A stretch of 64,000 bases of DNA, taken from contig NZ_JAAGPD010000049.1 in assembly GCF_017104565.1 (NCBI RefSeq), forward strand, positions 1 to 64,000, written 5' to 3'. Within the stretch, counting starts at the first letter, position 1, and every line of letters starts with the position of its first letter. Below the pieces are notes generated by a model. It had not been told where the DNA came from, did no database searches, and saw only the letters and a list, made by a program, of their open reading frames with translations. The stretch is from Paraburkholderia sp. Tr-20389 (GTDB taxonomy: Bacteria; Pseudomonadota; Gammaproteobacteria; Burkholderiales; Burkholderiaceae). The position numbers were made by a program, and so were the translations under genes. Positions 46,437 to 54,712 of the stretch are shown here, piece by piece.

Positions 46437-47679
46437 GATCCCGCTCCTCTTTGCGATTGACAGCGCTCGTCGTCGCCACACGGGCGCCGAACGCGCCACG
46501 TTCCCGCAACGACTCGATGTCTTCAGCGTCGTAACCGAGCGCTTGCAAGAGCGCGTCGGCATGTTCGCCGAGCATCGGCGCAGGCGACACGCGATTGACG
46601 CCGTATGCAGAGAACTTCACCGGCTGCGATGGCAGACGCGTCGCAGGTCTGCCGTCGCGATGCACGTCCGTCAGCAGTGCGCGATGCGTCGCGTGCTCGC
46701 TTTCGAGCGCTTCCGACAGATTGCGGATCGGCGCGACGGGAATGCCCGCGGCACCAAGCGCCGCGTTGACCTCCTCGACCGTTCGAGTACACGACCATGC
46801 CTCGATCGTCGCGCGCAGATCAGCTTCGTGCGTGCAGCGCGATGCGTCGCTGGCAAAACGCGGATCGCCCTTCAGATGCGGCGCGCCGATCGCATCCGCG
46901 AAAGCGGCAAAGAGCTTGTTGTTCAGCACCGCGACCACATAGAAGCCATCGGCTGCGCGATATGCGCCGAACGGCGCCGACGACGGATGCCGGTTGCCAA
47001 CGCGGCGCGGCGCGAGGCCGGTCGCAGCGTAGCGCGCGACGAGCGTCGCGCTCAGGCCGAGCGTCGCATCGAACATCGACACGTCGACATGCGTGCCCTT
47101 GCCTGTCTTCTCGCGCGCGAGCAACGCGGCGAGCACGCCCCATGACGCGAACAAGCCGCTGACGACGTCCGACACCGACTCGCCGATCATCGTCGGCGCT
47201 CCGTCCGGCGAACCTGTCGCGTCCATCAGCCCGCACATCGCCTGCAGGATGATGTCGTAGGCGGGTCGATGCGATTCGGGCCCCGTCTGCCCGAAGCCCG
47301 ACACGCTTGCGTACACCAGCGACGGATTGATCGCACTCAAGTCCGCGTAGCCGATCCCCAGCTTGCCGGCGACACCCGGCCTGAAATTCTCGACGACGAC
47401 ATCGGCGTCCGCGCACAATGCGCGCGCGAGTTCGCGCCCGGCTTCCGTCTTGAGATCGAGCACGATGCTGCGCTTGTTGCGGTTCATCGCGGCGAACAGG
47501 CCGCTTTCGCCATCCGCGCCGAATGGACCGACGACACGATAATCGTCGCCCGCGGGCGGCTCGATCTTGATCACATCCGCACCCAGATCGCCGAGCAGCG
47601 CGGCGCAATACGGGCCCGCCAGCACACGCGAAAAGTCGATCACGCGCAGGCCTTCCAGCGGCAGAGTCGAACGTTGCAT
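46429..47679 (-). CDS. CaiB/BaiF family CoA transferase
   Basis: A 416-residue family III CoA transferase that moves CoA between carboxylic acids. The start LPLEGLRVIDFSRVLAGPYC and the segment LGADVIKIEPPAGDDYR are classic, and the catalytic Asp lies in CGLMDATGSPDG. It is the first gene of a two-gene operon with the acyl-CoA dehydrogenase and is divergent from a LysR regulator, which is the likely controller. The acid activated is not evident. Confidence 0.93.
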   Translation of the reverse strand: MQRSTLPLEGLRVIDFSRVLAGPYCAALLGDLGADVIKIEPPAGDDYRVVGPFGADGESGLFAAMNRNKRSIVLDLKTEAGRELARALCADADVVVENFRPGVAGKLGIGYADLSAINPSLVYASVSGFGQTGPESHRPAYDIILQAMCGLMDATGSPDGAPTMIGESVSDVVSGLFASWGVLAALLAREKTGKGTHVDVSMFDATLGLSATLVARYAATGLAPRRVGNRHPSSAPFGAYRAADGFYVVAVLNNKLFAAFADAIGAPHLKGDPRFASDASRCTHEADLRATIEAWSCTRTVEEVNAALGAAGIPVAPIRNLSEALESEHATHRALLTDVHRDGRPATRLPSQPVKFSAYGVNRVSPAPMLGEHADALLQALGYDAEDIESLRERGAFGARVATTSAVNRKEERDHA

Positions 47680-47772
47680 CGAACGCTCCTTTCATCAGAG
47701 ATGAATTGATTCTGGGCGGTGGAGCCTATCAAGTAAAATATTGAATTGAATTAGCACCTATAGGTTTTTTTG

Positions 47773-48720
47773 ATGCGTATCTCGTTGCGGCTTCTGCGTT
47801 ATTTCACGGCGGCGGCCGAAACGGGCAGCACGACGGCGGCTGCAAAACAGCTGAACGTGTCGCAGCCCTCCATTTCCGTCGCCATTCGCGAGCTGGAAGC
47901 ACTGTTCGACGACACGCTGTTCACGCGCGAGTCGGGCGCGAAGATGACGCTGACACGTTTCGGTGTGCGCAAGCTCGCGGAGGCGCATCAATTGCTGAAC
48001 GCGGCCGCATCGTTCGAAGCCGACGACACCGGCAACGCCGCCGCAGGTGAAGTACAGATCGGCGTGTTCAGCACGATTGCGCCCGTCTATCTGCCCGTGC
48101 TGCTGCGCATCGCGCGCGAGCGCTTTCCCGATCTGTCGATCCGCTTCATCGAAGGCGATCTGATGCAGCTCGAAGACGCATTGCGCAGCAGCCGGATCGA
48201 ACTCGCGCTGATGTACGACGTCGGCCTGCCCGCCGATATCGAGCGCGAATGCCTCGCGGAACTCCGCCCGTATGCGCTGGTGCCGGCGTCATCGAAGCTC
48301 GCTAAAAAGACAGGCAAGCTGTCGCTGCACGATCTCGCGAAAGAGCCGCTGATCCTGATCGATCTGCCGCACAGCCGCGAGTTTCTGATGGCGCCGTTCT
48401 GGCAATGCGGACTCGCGCCTGAAGTGCGTTATCGGGCGACCTCGCTCGAACTGGTGCGCGGCATGGTGGCGAACGGCCTCGGCGTGTCGCTGCTGATCAC
48501 GCAAGGCGAAGCGAACGCGGCGTCGGCGAGTGCGATCGAGCGCCCCATTCGCGAAGAGACCATCCGTCAGCCGCTGGTGATTGCCCGGCCGGTGCGCGCG
48601 TCGCGTACCAAAGCGGCGGAACTCGTCGCGCAATGCATGCGCGACGCAGTCGACGAAGCGATGGCGAAACGCGCCGGGAAAGCCGTTCGCACGCGCCACC
48701 GCACCACTCGCCCCGATTAG
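47773..48720 (+). CDS. LysR-family transcriptional regulator
   Basis: A 315-residue regulator with the N-terminal winged helix-turn-helix (LLRYFTAAAETGSTTAAAKQ, NVSQPSISVAIRELE) and a periplasmic-binding-protein-like effector domain (GEVQIGVFSTIAPVYLPVLL, SLELVRGMVANGLGVSLL). It is transcribed divergently from the CoA-transferase/acyl-CoA dehydrogenase pair across a 93-base AT-rich gap (about 47726-47771), the usual layout for a LysR protein and its target. ATG 47773 is used; the codon before it is TTG and also in frame. Confidence 0.93.
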   Translation: MRISLRLLRYFTAAAETGSTTAAAKQLNVSQPSISVAIRELEALFDDTLFTRESGAKMTLTRFGVRKLAEAHQLLNAAASFEADDTGNAAAGEVQIGVFSTIAPVYLPVLLRIARERFPDLSIRFIEGDLMQLEDALRSSRIELALMYDVGLPADIERECLAELRPYALVPASSKLAKKTGKLSLHDLAKEPLILIDLPHSREFLMAPFWQCGLAPEVRYRATSLELVRGMVANGLGVSLLITQGEANAASASAIERPIREETIRQPLVIARPVRASRTKAAELVAQCMRDAVDEAMAKRAGKAVRTRHRTTRPD

Positions 48721-48726
48721 TACGCG

Positions 48727-49197
48727 TCAGCGACGCCACGCATCGAGCGTCGCGGGCTGCAACAACCCGCTCGACGCCTGCCGCGCACCGCGCGCATCGA
48801 TCAGCAGCGTGCGCGGCATCTCGCCATGCCAGTTGGCGTCGAGCGCGCGGCGCAGCTTTTCGGGCATCGCCTCGGCATTCGCGTAGAGCGCCGTGTGCGA
48901 CGGCAGCGGCAGCGACGCGAGCACCTGCGACAGCGCCGCCGCGTTCTCGTCGATCGGATCCATTGCGACCATCGTCAGGCGCACATCACGATGCTTCTTT
49001 TGCCACTCGACGATACGCGCCGTGTTCTCGCGGCAATAGCCGCAATCGAGCGACCAGATTTCGACGATCTGCGGCTTGCCTTGCGACGCGCCAAGTACTG
49101 CGTCGACTTCCGATGCGCGCAGCGGCTGGAGATCGGCAGCGTGGGCCGAAACCGCAAGCACGCACGCCGCCAGCGTCATTAACGTTCGCTTGATCAT
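48727..49197 (-). CDS. Exported thioredoxin-fold protein
   Basis: The 156-residue product has a signal peptide (MIKRTLMTLAACVLAVSAHA) and a TlpA-like thioredoxin domain with the redox pair Cys52-Cys55 in SLDCGYCREN. A cis-Pro-containing stretch is EMPRTLLIDARG. It would act on disulfides in the periplasm. The start overlaps the stop of the BNR-repeat protein gene by four bases (ATGA), so it is the last gene of that operon; a role keeping copper-ligand Cys residues reduced in neighbouring proteins is plausible but inferred. Confidence 0.88.
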   Translation of the reverse strand: MIKRTLMTLAACVLAVSAHAADLQPLRASEVDAVLGASQGKPQIVEIWSLDCGYCRENTARIVEWQKKHRDVRLTMVAMDPIDENAAALSQVLASLPLPSHTALYANAEAMPEKLRRALDANWHGEMPRTLLIDARGARQASSGLLQPATLDAWRR

Positions 49198-50501
49198 TGT
49201 CCACTCTCTCCATCGACGGGCACGAGCATGTAGCCGTCGTTCTGTGTGCGCCACGACAGATAGATGCGGCCCGCGTCGTCCAGCAACTGCGGGTTGTCGC
49301 TGCCGCCCGCCGTCTGCGCCAGCGTGCGCGGCGGGCTCCAGTGCGCGCCTTCGTCGTCGGAGCGGCGCAGCATCAGGCGCATCGTGTCCCCGTCGAAGTC
49401 CTTCCATGCGAGCCACAGCGTCTTGCCGCGCGCGACCAGCGCCGCATGCGACGCCTGTTCGTCCGGCTTGCCCGTGTCGCCGAACGCCCACGGTTCGCCC
49501 ATCGGTTTGCCTTCGGCGGAAAGGCGCGAATAGTAGACGTCCGCGCGTCCGTCGACCACGCTGAACCAGGCCATGTGCCGCACGCCGTCGGGCGTGATCG
49601 CGAGGGCCGGACCGTGTTCGGGACACGCTTCCATATGCCAGCCGGAAAAGGTCGCGCGGATCGGGACGACCGGCTGCGCCGCGTCGGCGGGCAGCACGGC
49701 GAGCGCGTGATCGCGGATCTGGCCTTCGAATACGTTGCGCCACATCGCCTCTACGCGGCCTTCGTTGTCTAGCGCCAGCGCGATCCGGCAGCATTCGCAC
49801 GTATGGTCGGCGACCTTGCGCTCGGGCTGGAACGTCTGCCCGCCATCCGTCGATACCGCGTAGTAGACGGCCGCGCCGTCGTACCGCTTGCCCGCTTTTT
49901 TCGCGAGCGTGAGATCTCGCTTGTCGATCCACGTGACGAAGCTGCGCCCCTGCCCATCGACGATCAGCGAATCGAAGCGATGCGTGATCGGCTGACGGTC
50001 GCCGTGCACGGTGGCGGGCACGCTCCACGTCGCGCCGCCGTCCGTCGAGCGCGAAAAGCGGACCATACCCGTGTACGGCGCGTCGAGCGGCATCGACCAG
50101 GTGACGTAAATCGTCTTCGCGTCGGGACTCGCTGCGATCTTCGGACGATTCTCCGCGCTGGTATAGATCGGCTCCGGCATCGCGTTGACCGTGACGGGCG
50201 GCGTCAGCGCGAGGCGCTTGCCGTCCGCCTTGTCCGCATGCGCGACGACGACGTGCTGCCCCTCGACCCACGTTACCCACAGACGATGCTTCGAATCGAA
50301 CGCTGCGCCCGTTGCGAGCGGCGTCTTCACGGCTTGCGACGCTTTGGCCGCGCCGCCGCTCATGCTCATGCCACCGCCCTGTGTGTCCATCTGCATGCCA
50401 TGCATGGCATGCGAGTCACCCGCTGCCTCGTGCGCCATCAGTGGCTGAATCAGCGAGAAGCCGGCGGCCCATGCCGCCGCCCATTTTCTTAAAGCGACCA
50501 T
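49194..50501 (-). CDS. Exported BNR/Asp-box repeat protein with Met/His-rich N-terminus
   Basis: A 435-residue exported protein (signal peptide residues 1-23) annotated in relatives as sialidase-like. Asp-box repeats are visible at 152-159 (STDGGATW) and 217-224 (STDGGQTF) with more degenerate copies, indicating a beta-propeller. No sialidase Arg triad can be assigned. The mature N-terminus (about 24-48) is rich in His and Met (HAMHGMQMD, GMSMS), and a CECC cluster occurs at 235-238; both are typical metal, especially copper, ligands. ATG 50501 lies 13 bases inside the end of the TonB receptor gene. A copper-binding role is inferred from these residues and from context. Confidence 0.82.
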   Translation of the reverse strand: MVALRKWAAAWAAGFSLIQPLMAHEAAGDSHAMHGMQMDTQGGGMSMSGGAAKASQAVKTPLATGAAFDSKHRLWVTWVEGQHVVVAHADKADGKRLALTPPVTVNAMPEPIYTSAENRPKIAASPDAKTIYVTWSMPLDAPYTGMVRFSRSTDGGATWSVPATVHGDRQPITHRFDSLIVDGQGRSFVTWIDKRDLTLAKKAGKRYDGAAVYYAVSTDGGQTFQPERKVADHTCECCRIALALDNEGRVEAMWRNVFEGQIRDHALAVLPADAAQPVVPIRATFSGWHMEACPEHGPALAITPDGVRHMAWFSVVDGRADVYYSRLSAEGKPMGEPWAFGDTGKPDEQASHAALVARGKTLWLAWKDFDGDTMRLMLRRSDDEGAHWSPPRTLAQTAGGSDNPQLLDDAGRIYLSWRTQNDGYMLVPVDGESGQ

Positions 50502-52870
50502 TTGAGTTCTCCGTAGAACGTGCGGCCCGGATACGGGTGAAAGACGTAGTAGCGGCGGTCCGTCAGGTTGTCGATGCCGACTGACGCCAGCCAGTGTTTG
50601 CCCATCTGATAGCGCGCCTTCAGGTCGATCACGAAGAACGAACTGGTGCCGCCGTAGACGTCGGGATTGATGTCGCTGTTGTCGAGCGTGTTGTACTGGC
50701 GCCCCGAATAGCGCATCCCCACGCTGCCTTGCCACTGTTGCGTGAAGTGATAGTTCGCGAGCAGATTGGCCCGCACGACGGGAATGCGCGGAAAGCGCTT
50801 GCCGACGTACGACGGGTTCGCCGAATCGGCCAGGATGCGCGAGTTCGTCGCCGACACGTTCGCGTCGAGGTCGAGTCCGTGCAGCAGCACGTTCTGCCCG
50901 GAGAATGCGAGTTCGACGCCGCGCACCCGCACGCGGTCGACGTTCGAGATGTTCGTGACCGTCGTCGCGCCGCTGACGGTGGTCTGGCTGTAGATCGAGT
51001 CGCGCTGGTCGCTCTGGAACACGCTCGCCCGCACGACGCCGACGCCGACATCGCGCTCAGCCGTGAAGTCCCAGTCGATTGCCTTCTCCGGACGCAGGCC
51101 CGGGTTGTTGTTGACGATCGCGTTGTTCAAGACCGTTCCCTGGAACAGTTCGGCGACGGTCGGAAAGCGCGTGCCCGTCGCGAACGACAGCCTGAACAAC
51201 CAGTCCTGCGTCGCCTGCCACTGAACCGATGCCTTCGGCGACAGCGCGTTCGCGCTGCGGTCCGCATAGCCGAAGGTCGACGCGCTGTTGCCGAGCGCGC
51301 CATCGTAGGCGTCCCAACGCTCGTAGCGCAGGCCCAGCGTCGCCAGCCAGCCCGGTGCGAAATGCCATGCGTCCTGTCCGTAGAGCGCCTGAGTACGCGT
51401 GTCGCCGCGATAGGTGCTGGCGAGCGTCGACGGCGAGCCGTTCAGCCAGTCGGATGTGTTGTAGGTCTCGTTGCGCAGGAAGTAGTTGTCGAAGTGATAG
51501 CCCACGGTGAGCGTGTGGCCCGCGTATGAAGGCGACTCCCCTTTCAGGTCGAAGGTGCGCCAGCCGGTGCCGTCGCCGTAGAAGATCGTGCCGGGGCCGC
51601 CGGCGTACGCGGCTGGCGGCGCCGTCGTCGACGAGCGCAGCACGTCGCGCGATACGTCATAGGCAGACACGATGCCCGACAGCTTCCAGCCCGAATCGAG
51701 CCGCGCGTTCAGCCCAAACGCGTAGAGCCAGTTCTCCTGATCGCCGTTGGCGGGCGAAAACGCGGTCGGTGCGATCGTGTAGTTCTTCCCGCCGATCGTC
51801 ACGTTGCCCGCATACACGGGATTGCCCGCGGCGTCCGTGAGAAACGTCTGGGCGCGGTCCTTGTAGTGGTTTTCCCAGTGGCCGAGCGTGAACGTGGCGT
51901 CGACGTGGTCGGTCAGCGCATATCCCATGCGCACGCTTTCGTTGATCTGCTCGGTGCGCTCCATCATCTGCGGGCCGACGATCACGCGCGGCTGGCCGTT
52001 CGGGCCGATGTCGGACGCCGCACCCGTCACGGCGACGGGCGTGCCTAGCTTTGCGTTGTACGTGCTGCTCGGGCTCGCGTACTGCAGCGGCTGGCTGTTG
52101 TTCTCGAGCCGGTCGAGCGTCAGGGAATACCAGAACCGGCCGACGCGATCGGCGATATGCGCCGTCTCGTGATTGCCGCCGAAGTTTTTCGAGAAGCCAT
52201 ACGCATCGTCGTAGTGCTGCGTGAAGAGCTGCGTGTCCAGCGACGCTTCGAGCTTCTCCGGCTTGCGTGTCGTGATCTGCACGGTCGAACCGATCGAGTT
52301 GCCCGGATACAGCGCCGAGAACGGGCCATACAGCACTTCGACCTGCGCGATATCGTCGGGCGCGATCAACGACCAGCGCGGCGGATACGCATAGCTCGAA
52401 CCCAGCAGGTTCGACAGCAGCAGACCGTCGGCATAGACGAGACCGCGTGCGCTCTGCAGTTCGTTGAAGTCGCGGCCCGCGAACACAGAGTTGCGGTCGC
52501 CCGTGAAGCGCTTGCGCACCATCACGTTCGGCGCGTACTTGAGCGCGTCTTCCGTGTTGACGATGTTGCGCGCGTCGATCTGCTCGCGCGTGACGGTTTC
52601 GACGACACCGGGCGTGTCGGGCGCGAACGCGGGCGCGGTGCGCGCGGCCGTCACGCTCACAGCCTGCAACGTGTTGGCGGATGCCGTCAACGAATTCGCG
52701 GAACTGTTCGTTACAGAAGAATGGGAGACCGAAGTATCGGACGCGGGATGGTCGATAGCGGCACGATCGGTCGTACTTTCATCGGCCCATGCTGGATGGA
52801 CGGCGAACACTGTCGCACACGCGAGCGAAAGCGGCGTGCGAGCGGACAGCGCAGCGGAAACGATGCGCAT
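50489..52870 (-). CDS. TonB-dependent outer-membrane receptor, probably for copper
   Basis: A 793-residue outer-membrane receptor with signal peptide (MRIVSAALSARTPLSLACAT, cleavage near AWA), a TonB-box-like LQAVSVTAA, a plug domain (GVVETVTREQIDARNIVNTE, APDDIAQVEVLYGPFSALYP) and a 22-strand barrel. DUF2946 genes commonly sit next to copper receptors of the OprC/NosA type, so Cu uptake is the best guess; siderophore uptake cannot be excluded from sequence alone. I chose ATG 52870 for the signal peptide and AGGA upstream; ATG 52903 and 52936 are in frame. Confidence 0.9.
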   Translation of the reverse strand: MRIVSAALSARTPLSLACATVFAVHPAWADESTTDRAAIDHPASDTSVSHSSVTNSSANSLTASANTLQAVSVTAARTAPAFAPDTPGVVETVTREQIDARNIVNTEDALKYAPNVMVRKRFTGDRNSVFAGRDFNELQSARGLVYADGLLLSNLLGSSYAYPPRWSLIAPDDIAQVEVLYGPFSALYPGNSIGSTVQITTRKPEKLEASLDTQLFTQHYDDAYGFSKNFGGNHETAHIADRVGRFWYSLTLDRLENNSQPLQYASPSSTYNAKLGTPVAVTGAASDIGPNGQPRVIVGPQMMERTEQINESVRMGYALTDHVDATFTLGHWENHYKDRAQTFLTDAAGNPVYAGNVTIGGKNYTIAPTAFSPANGDQENWLYAFGLNARLDSGWKLSGIVSAYDVSRDVLRSSTTAPPAAYAGGPGTIFYGDGTGWRTFDLKGESPSYAGHTLTVGYHFDNYFLRNETYNTSDWLNGSPSTLASTYRGDTRTQALYGQDAWHFAPGWLATLGLRYERWDAYDGALGNSASTFGYADRSANALSPKASVQWQATQDWLFRLSFATGTRFPTVAELFQGTVLNNAIVNNNPGLRPEKAIDWDFTAERDVGVGVVRASVFQSDQRDSIYSQTTVSGATTVTNISNVDRVRVRGVELAFSGQNVLLHGLDLDANVSATNSRILADSANPSYVGKRFPRIPVVRANLLANYHFTQQWQGSVGMRYSGRQYNTLDNSDINPDVYGGTSSFFVIDLKARYQMGKHWLASVGIDNLTDRRYYVFHPYPGRTFYGELKWSL

Positions 52871-53034
52871 GAAGAATCCTGGAAACGTGATCGAAGGCGC
52901 CATGCCGATGCCGATGTCCGACGCGATCCGCCGCATCGAGGATGCGGACTGCAGACCGGGACACGGGCACGCACGGCGGCTCGCCGCCCGCTACGCACTA
53001 GCGGCGTCGGGCGAACGAGTTGACTGAAAGCGCT

Positions 53035-53415
53035 TCAGATCGACGAGACAGGAGGGGCGCGAGGCTGTGCGACGCGGACGCTGCGGCGCACAAAGACGGC
53101 TTCCGGCGATGCGGCTTGCGCGTAGGCAAGCGTACGGACGGGAGGCGCGATGAACGGGACACTGGCGCCAAGCGCGAAGTTGGCGGCGAAGCCCGGACAG
53201 TAGACACAGTGGGGAGCGACGACGTGCGACTTGGACGTGCTGTCGTGCGAATCACCTAGATCGACGACAACGTTCTGCGCACCGGCCGCATGACAGAGTT
53301 CGACGGAGAGCGTGCCTTGATTGCCCGGCGCACGCGCATAGCCGATGACAGGCGACAGTACATTGAGTACCAGCGCCAGCCATACGAGACTGATCCAGCG
53401 TGTCGAACGTGTCAT
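53035..53415 (-). CDS. DUF2946 family exported protein
   Basis: A 126-residue protein with an N-terminal hydrophobic signal or anchor (SLVWLALVLNVLSPVIGYA), then the DUF2946 signature: ELCHAAG and, further on, APHCVYCPG, a Cys-x-x-Cys pair with adjacent His. These residues could bind copper. The gene is the first of the leftward run that includes the TonB receptor, BNR protein and thioredoxin-like protein; the 164-base gap before the receptor may contain a second promoter. DUF2946 has been linked to copper uptake operons in related bacteria. Confidence 0.85.
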   Translation of the reverse strand: MTRSTRWISLVWLALVLNVLSPVIGYARAPGNQGTLSVELCHAAGAQNVVVDLGDSHDSTSKSHVVAPHCVYCPGFAANFALGASVPFIAPPVRTLAYAQAASPEAVFVRRSVRVAQPRAPPVSSI

Positions 53416-53638
53416 CGCGACTTGAAAAAGTGAGCGCGCAGTATAGCAAGCGCCCGCGAGACAGTGGTTAGAGGTACTGCAATAGGGACAATCGTTAAAT
53501 TGTAAACATGGCGCTTGAATCCCTGGGACCGTGTGCCGTTAAAGCAACAAAGAGAGCGCCAAAACATCGCCTGTGTGCGGCAGCGCTGGTGCGGTCAATG
53601 CACCAAAGAAGATAATGAATTCGTAAAGGAGAACCATC

Positions 53639-53788
53639 ATGGATACCAAACCGCCGAAGATTCCGACCCCCGACAAGGTGTTCAGCCCGGATCCGGAACC
53701 GGCAGGCGTTGAGTTTCTGGGCGCGGAACTGCCTGAGCACGTTCGCGCGTTCTTTGACGAACAACGCAAGTCGTGCGACCCGAAGTAA
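53639..53788 (+). CDS. Small 49-residue protein of unknown function
   Basis: A short reading frame begins at ATG 53639, seven bases after a strong AAAGGAGAA ribosome-binding site, and ends at TAA 53788. The product is hydrophilic and Pro-rich at the start (MDTKPPKIPTPDKV), acidic in the middle, and ends EQRKSCDPK with a single Cys. There is no signal peptide or membrane segment. The strong Shine-Dalgarno and codon choice similar to neighbouring genes suggest it is real. Function unknown. Confidence 0.7.
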   Translation: MDTKPPKIPTPDKVFSPDPEPAGVEFLGAELPEHVRAFFDEQRKSCDPK

Positions 53789-54115
53789 CGGTCGACGTGC
53801 GTATTGCAGCATCGGGGTTCGCGCAGCATCTGCGTGCGCGTGGTGTTGACGCGCGTCTGTGCGCTTCGTTTAATGAGGCGTCGGGTGTTTGCGCGCGTGC
53901 GTTTTTGTTCGGCTTGCCGCTGATTTCGTTCTGCTGAGCGCCGGCGACGACGCGACATCGTCTCGCGCGCGTAGGCGTGCGTTCGTTCAGCTGAAGGTCC
54001 GTTTGCTCTTCGCCGTTCAGGCACACGTTGCGCATGCGTCACGCATACTCACGCGCTTCGTCTATTCTTCTGTCTTTTCCTTTTCTCGATGCAGCCGCAT
54101 GCTGCAGCACGCTCA
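53789..54115. other. Intergenic region before the chorismate mutase gene
   Basis: About 330 bases in which I see no gene, repeat or RNA element. The last part (54056-54100) is pyrimidine-rich (TCTTCTGTCTTTTCC) and may be the leader of the chorismate mutase transcript. Confidence 0.4.
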
Positions 54116-54712
54116 ATGACCCGTCCGAATCTCATCGGCGCGCTCGGCGCGATCCTGCTTTGTTCGACGCTCGCTTTCGCGCCCGCATCCGCCCGCGCCG
54201 ACGGCGACGACACATCCCTCACGAATCTGATCGCGCTCGTGTCCCAGCGGCTCGCGCTGGCCGAGCCCGTTGCGCGATACAAGTGGGCGCATCATCAGCC
54301 GATCACCGATACACCGCGTGAACAGGCGCTGCTGGCCGACGTCGAGAAGCGCGCCGCGCGCGCGGGCGTCGATCCAGCGTTTGCACATGCATTCTTCCAG
54401 GATCAGATCGATGCGAGCAAGGACGTGCAGAACGCGCTGTTCGACACGTGGCGCACGACCCGGCCGCCCGAAGGCGCTGCGCCCGATCTCGCGACGAGCC
54501 TCCGGCCGCAACTCGACAAGCTGACGCAATCGCTGATCGCTGCGCTTGCGCGCGTGCAGACGCTGCGCGCGCAGGATGATTGCCCGACCCGGGTGGCGCG
54601 CGGCATCGACAACTGGAAATCCCTCACCCGCTACGACAACACCCGTAACGCCGCGCTGACGCGGGCGCTCGGGCATGTGTGCGAATCGGGCGGAGTCGGG
54701 GCGACGGGTTAG
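54116..54712 (+). CDS. Exported chorismate mutase (AroQ-gamma type)
   Basis: The 198-residue product has a signal peptide (MTRPNLIGALGAILLCSTLA, cleavage near ARA), so it is the secreted AroQ class. Helix 1 holds LIALVSQRLALAEPVARYKW, helix 2 DAFAHAFFQDQIDASKDVQN-like FAHAFFQDQIDASK, with Arg/Lys residues expected in the active site, and a C-terminal region with two Cys (DDCPTR, HVCES). It converts chorismate to prephenate in the periplasm, for a purpose still unclear in these bacteria. ATG 54089 is an alternative start nine codons upstream; neither has a strong ribosome-binding site. Confidence 0.87.
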   Translation: MTRPNLIGALGAILLCSTLAFAPASARADGDDTSLTNLIALVSQRLALAEPVARYKWAHHQPITDTPREQALLADVEKRAARAGVDPAFAHAFFQDQIDASKDVQNALFDTWRTTRPPEGAAPDLATSLRPQLDKLTQSLIAALARVQTLRAQDDCPTRVARGIDNWKSLTRYDNTRNAALTRALGHVCESGGVGATG

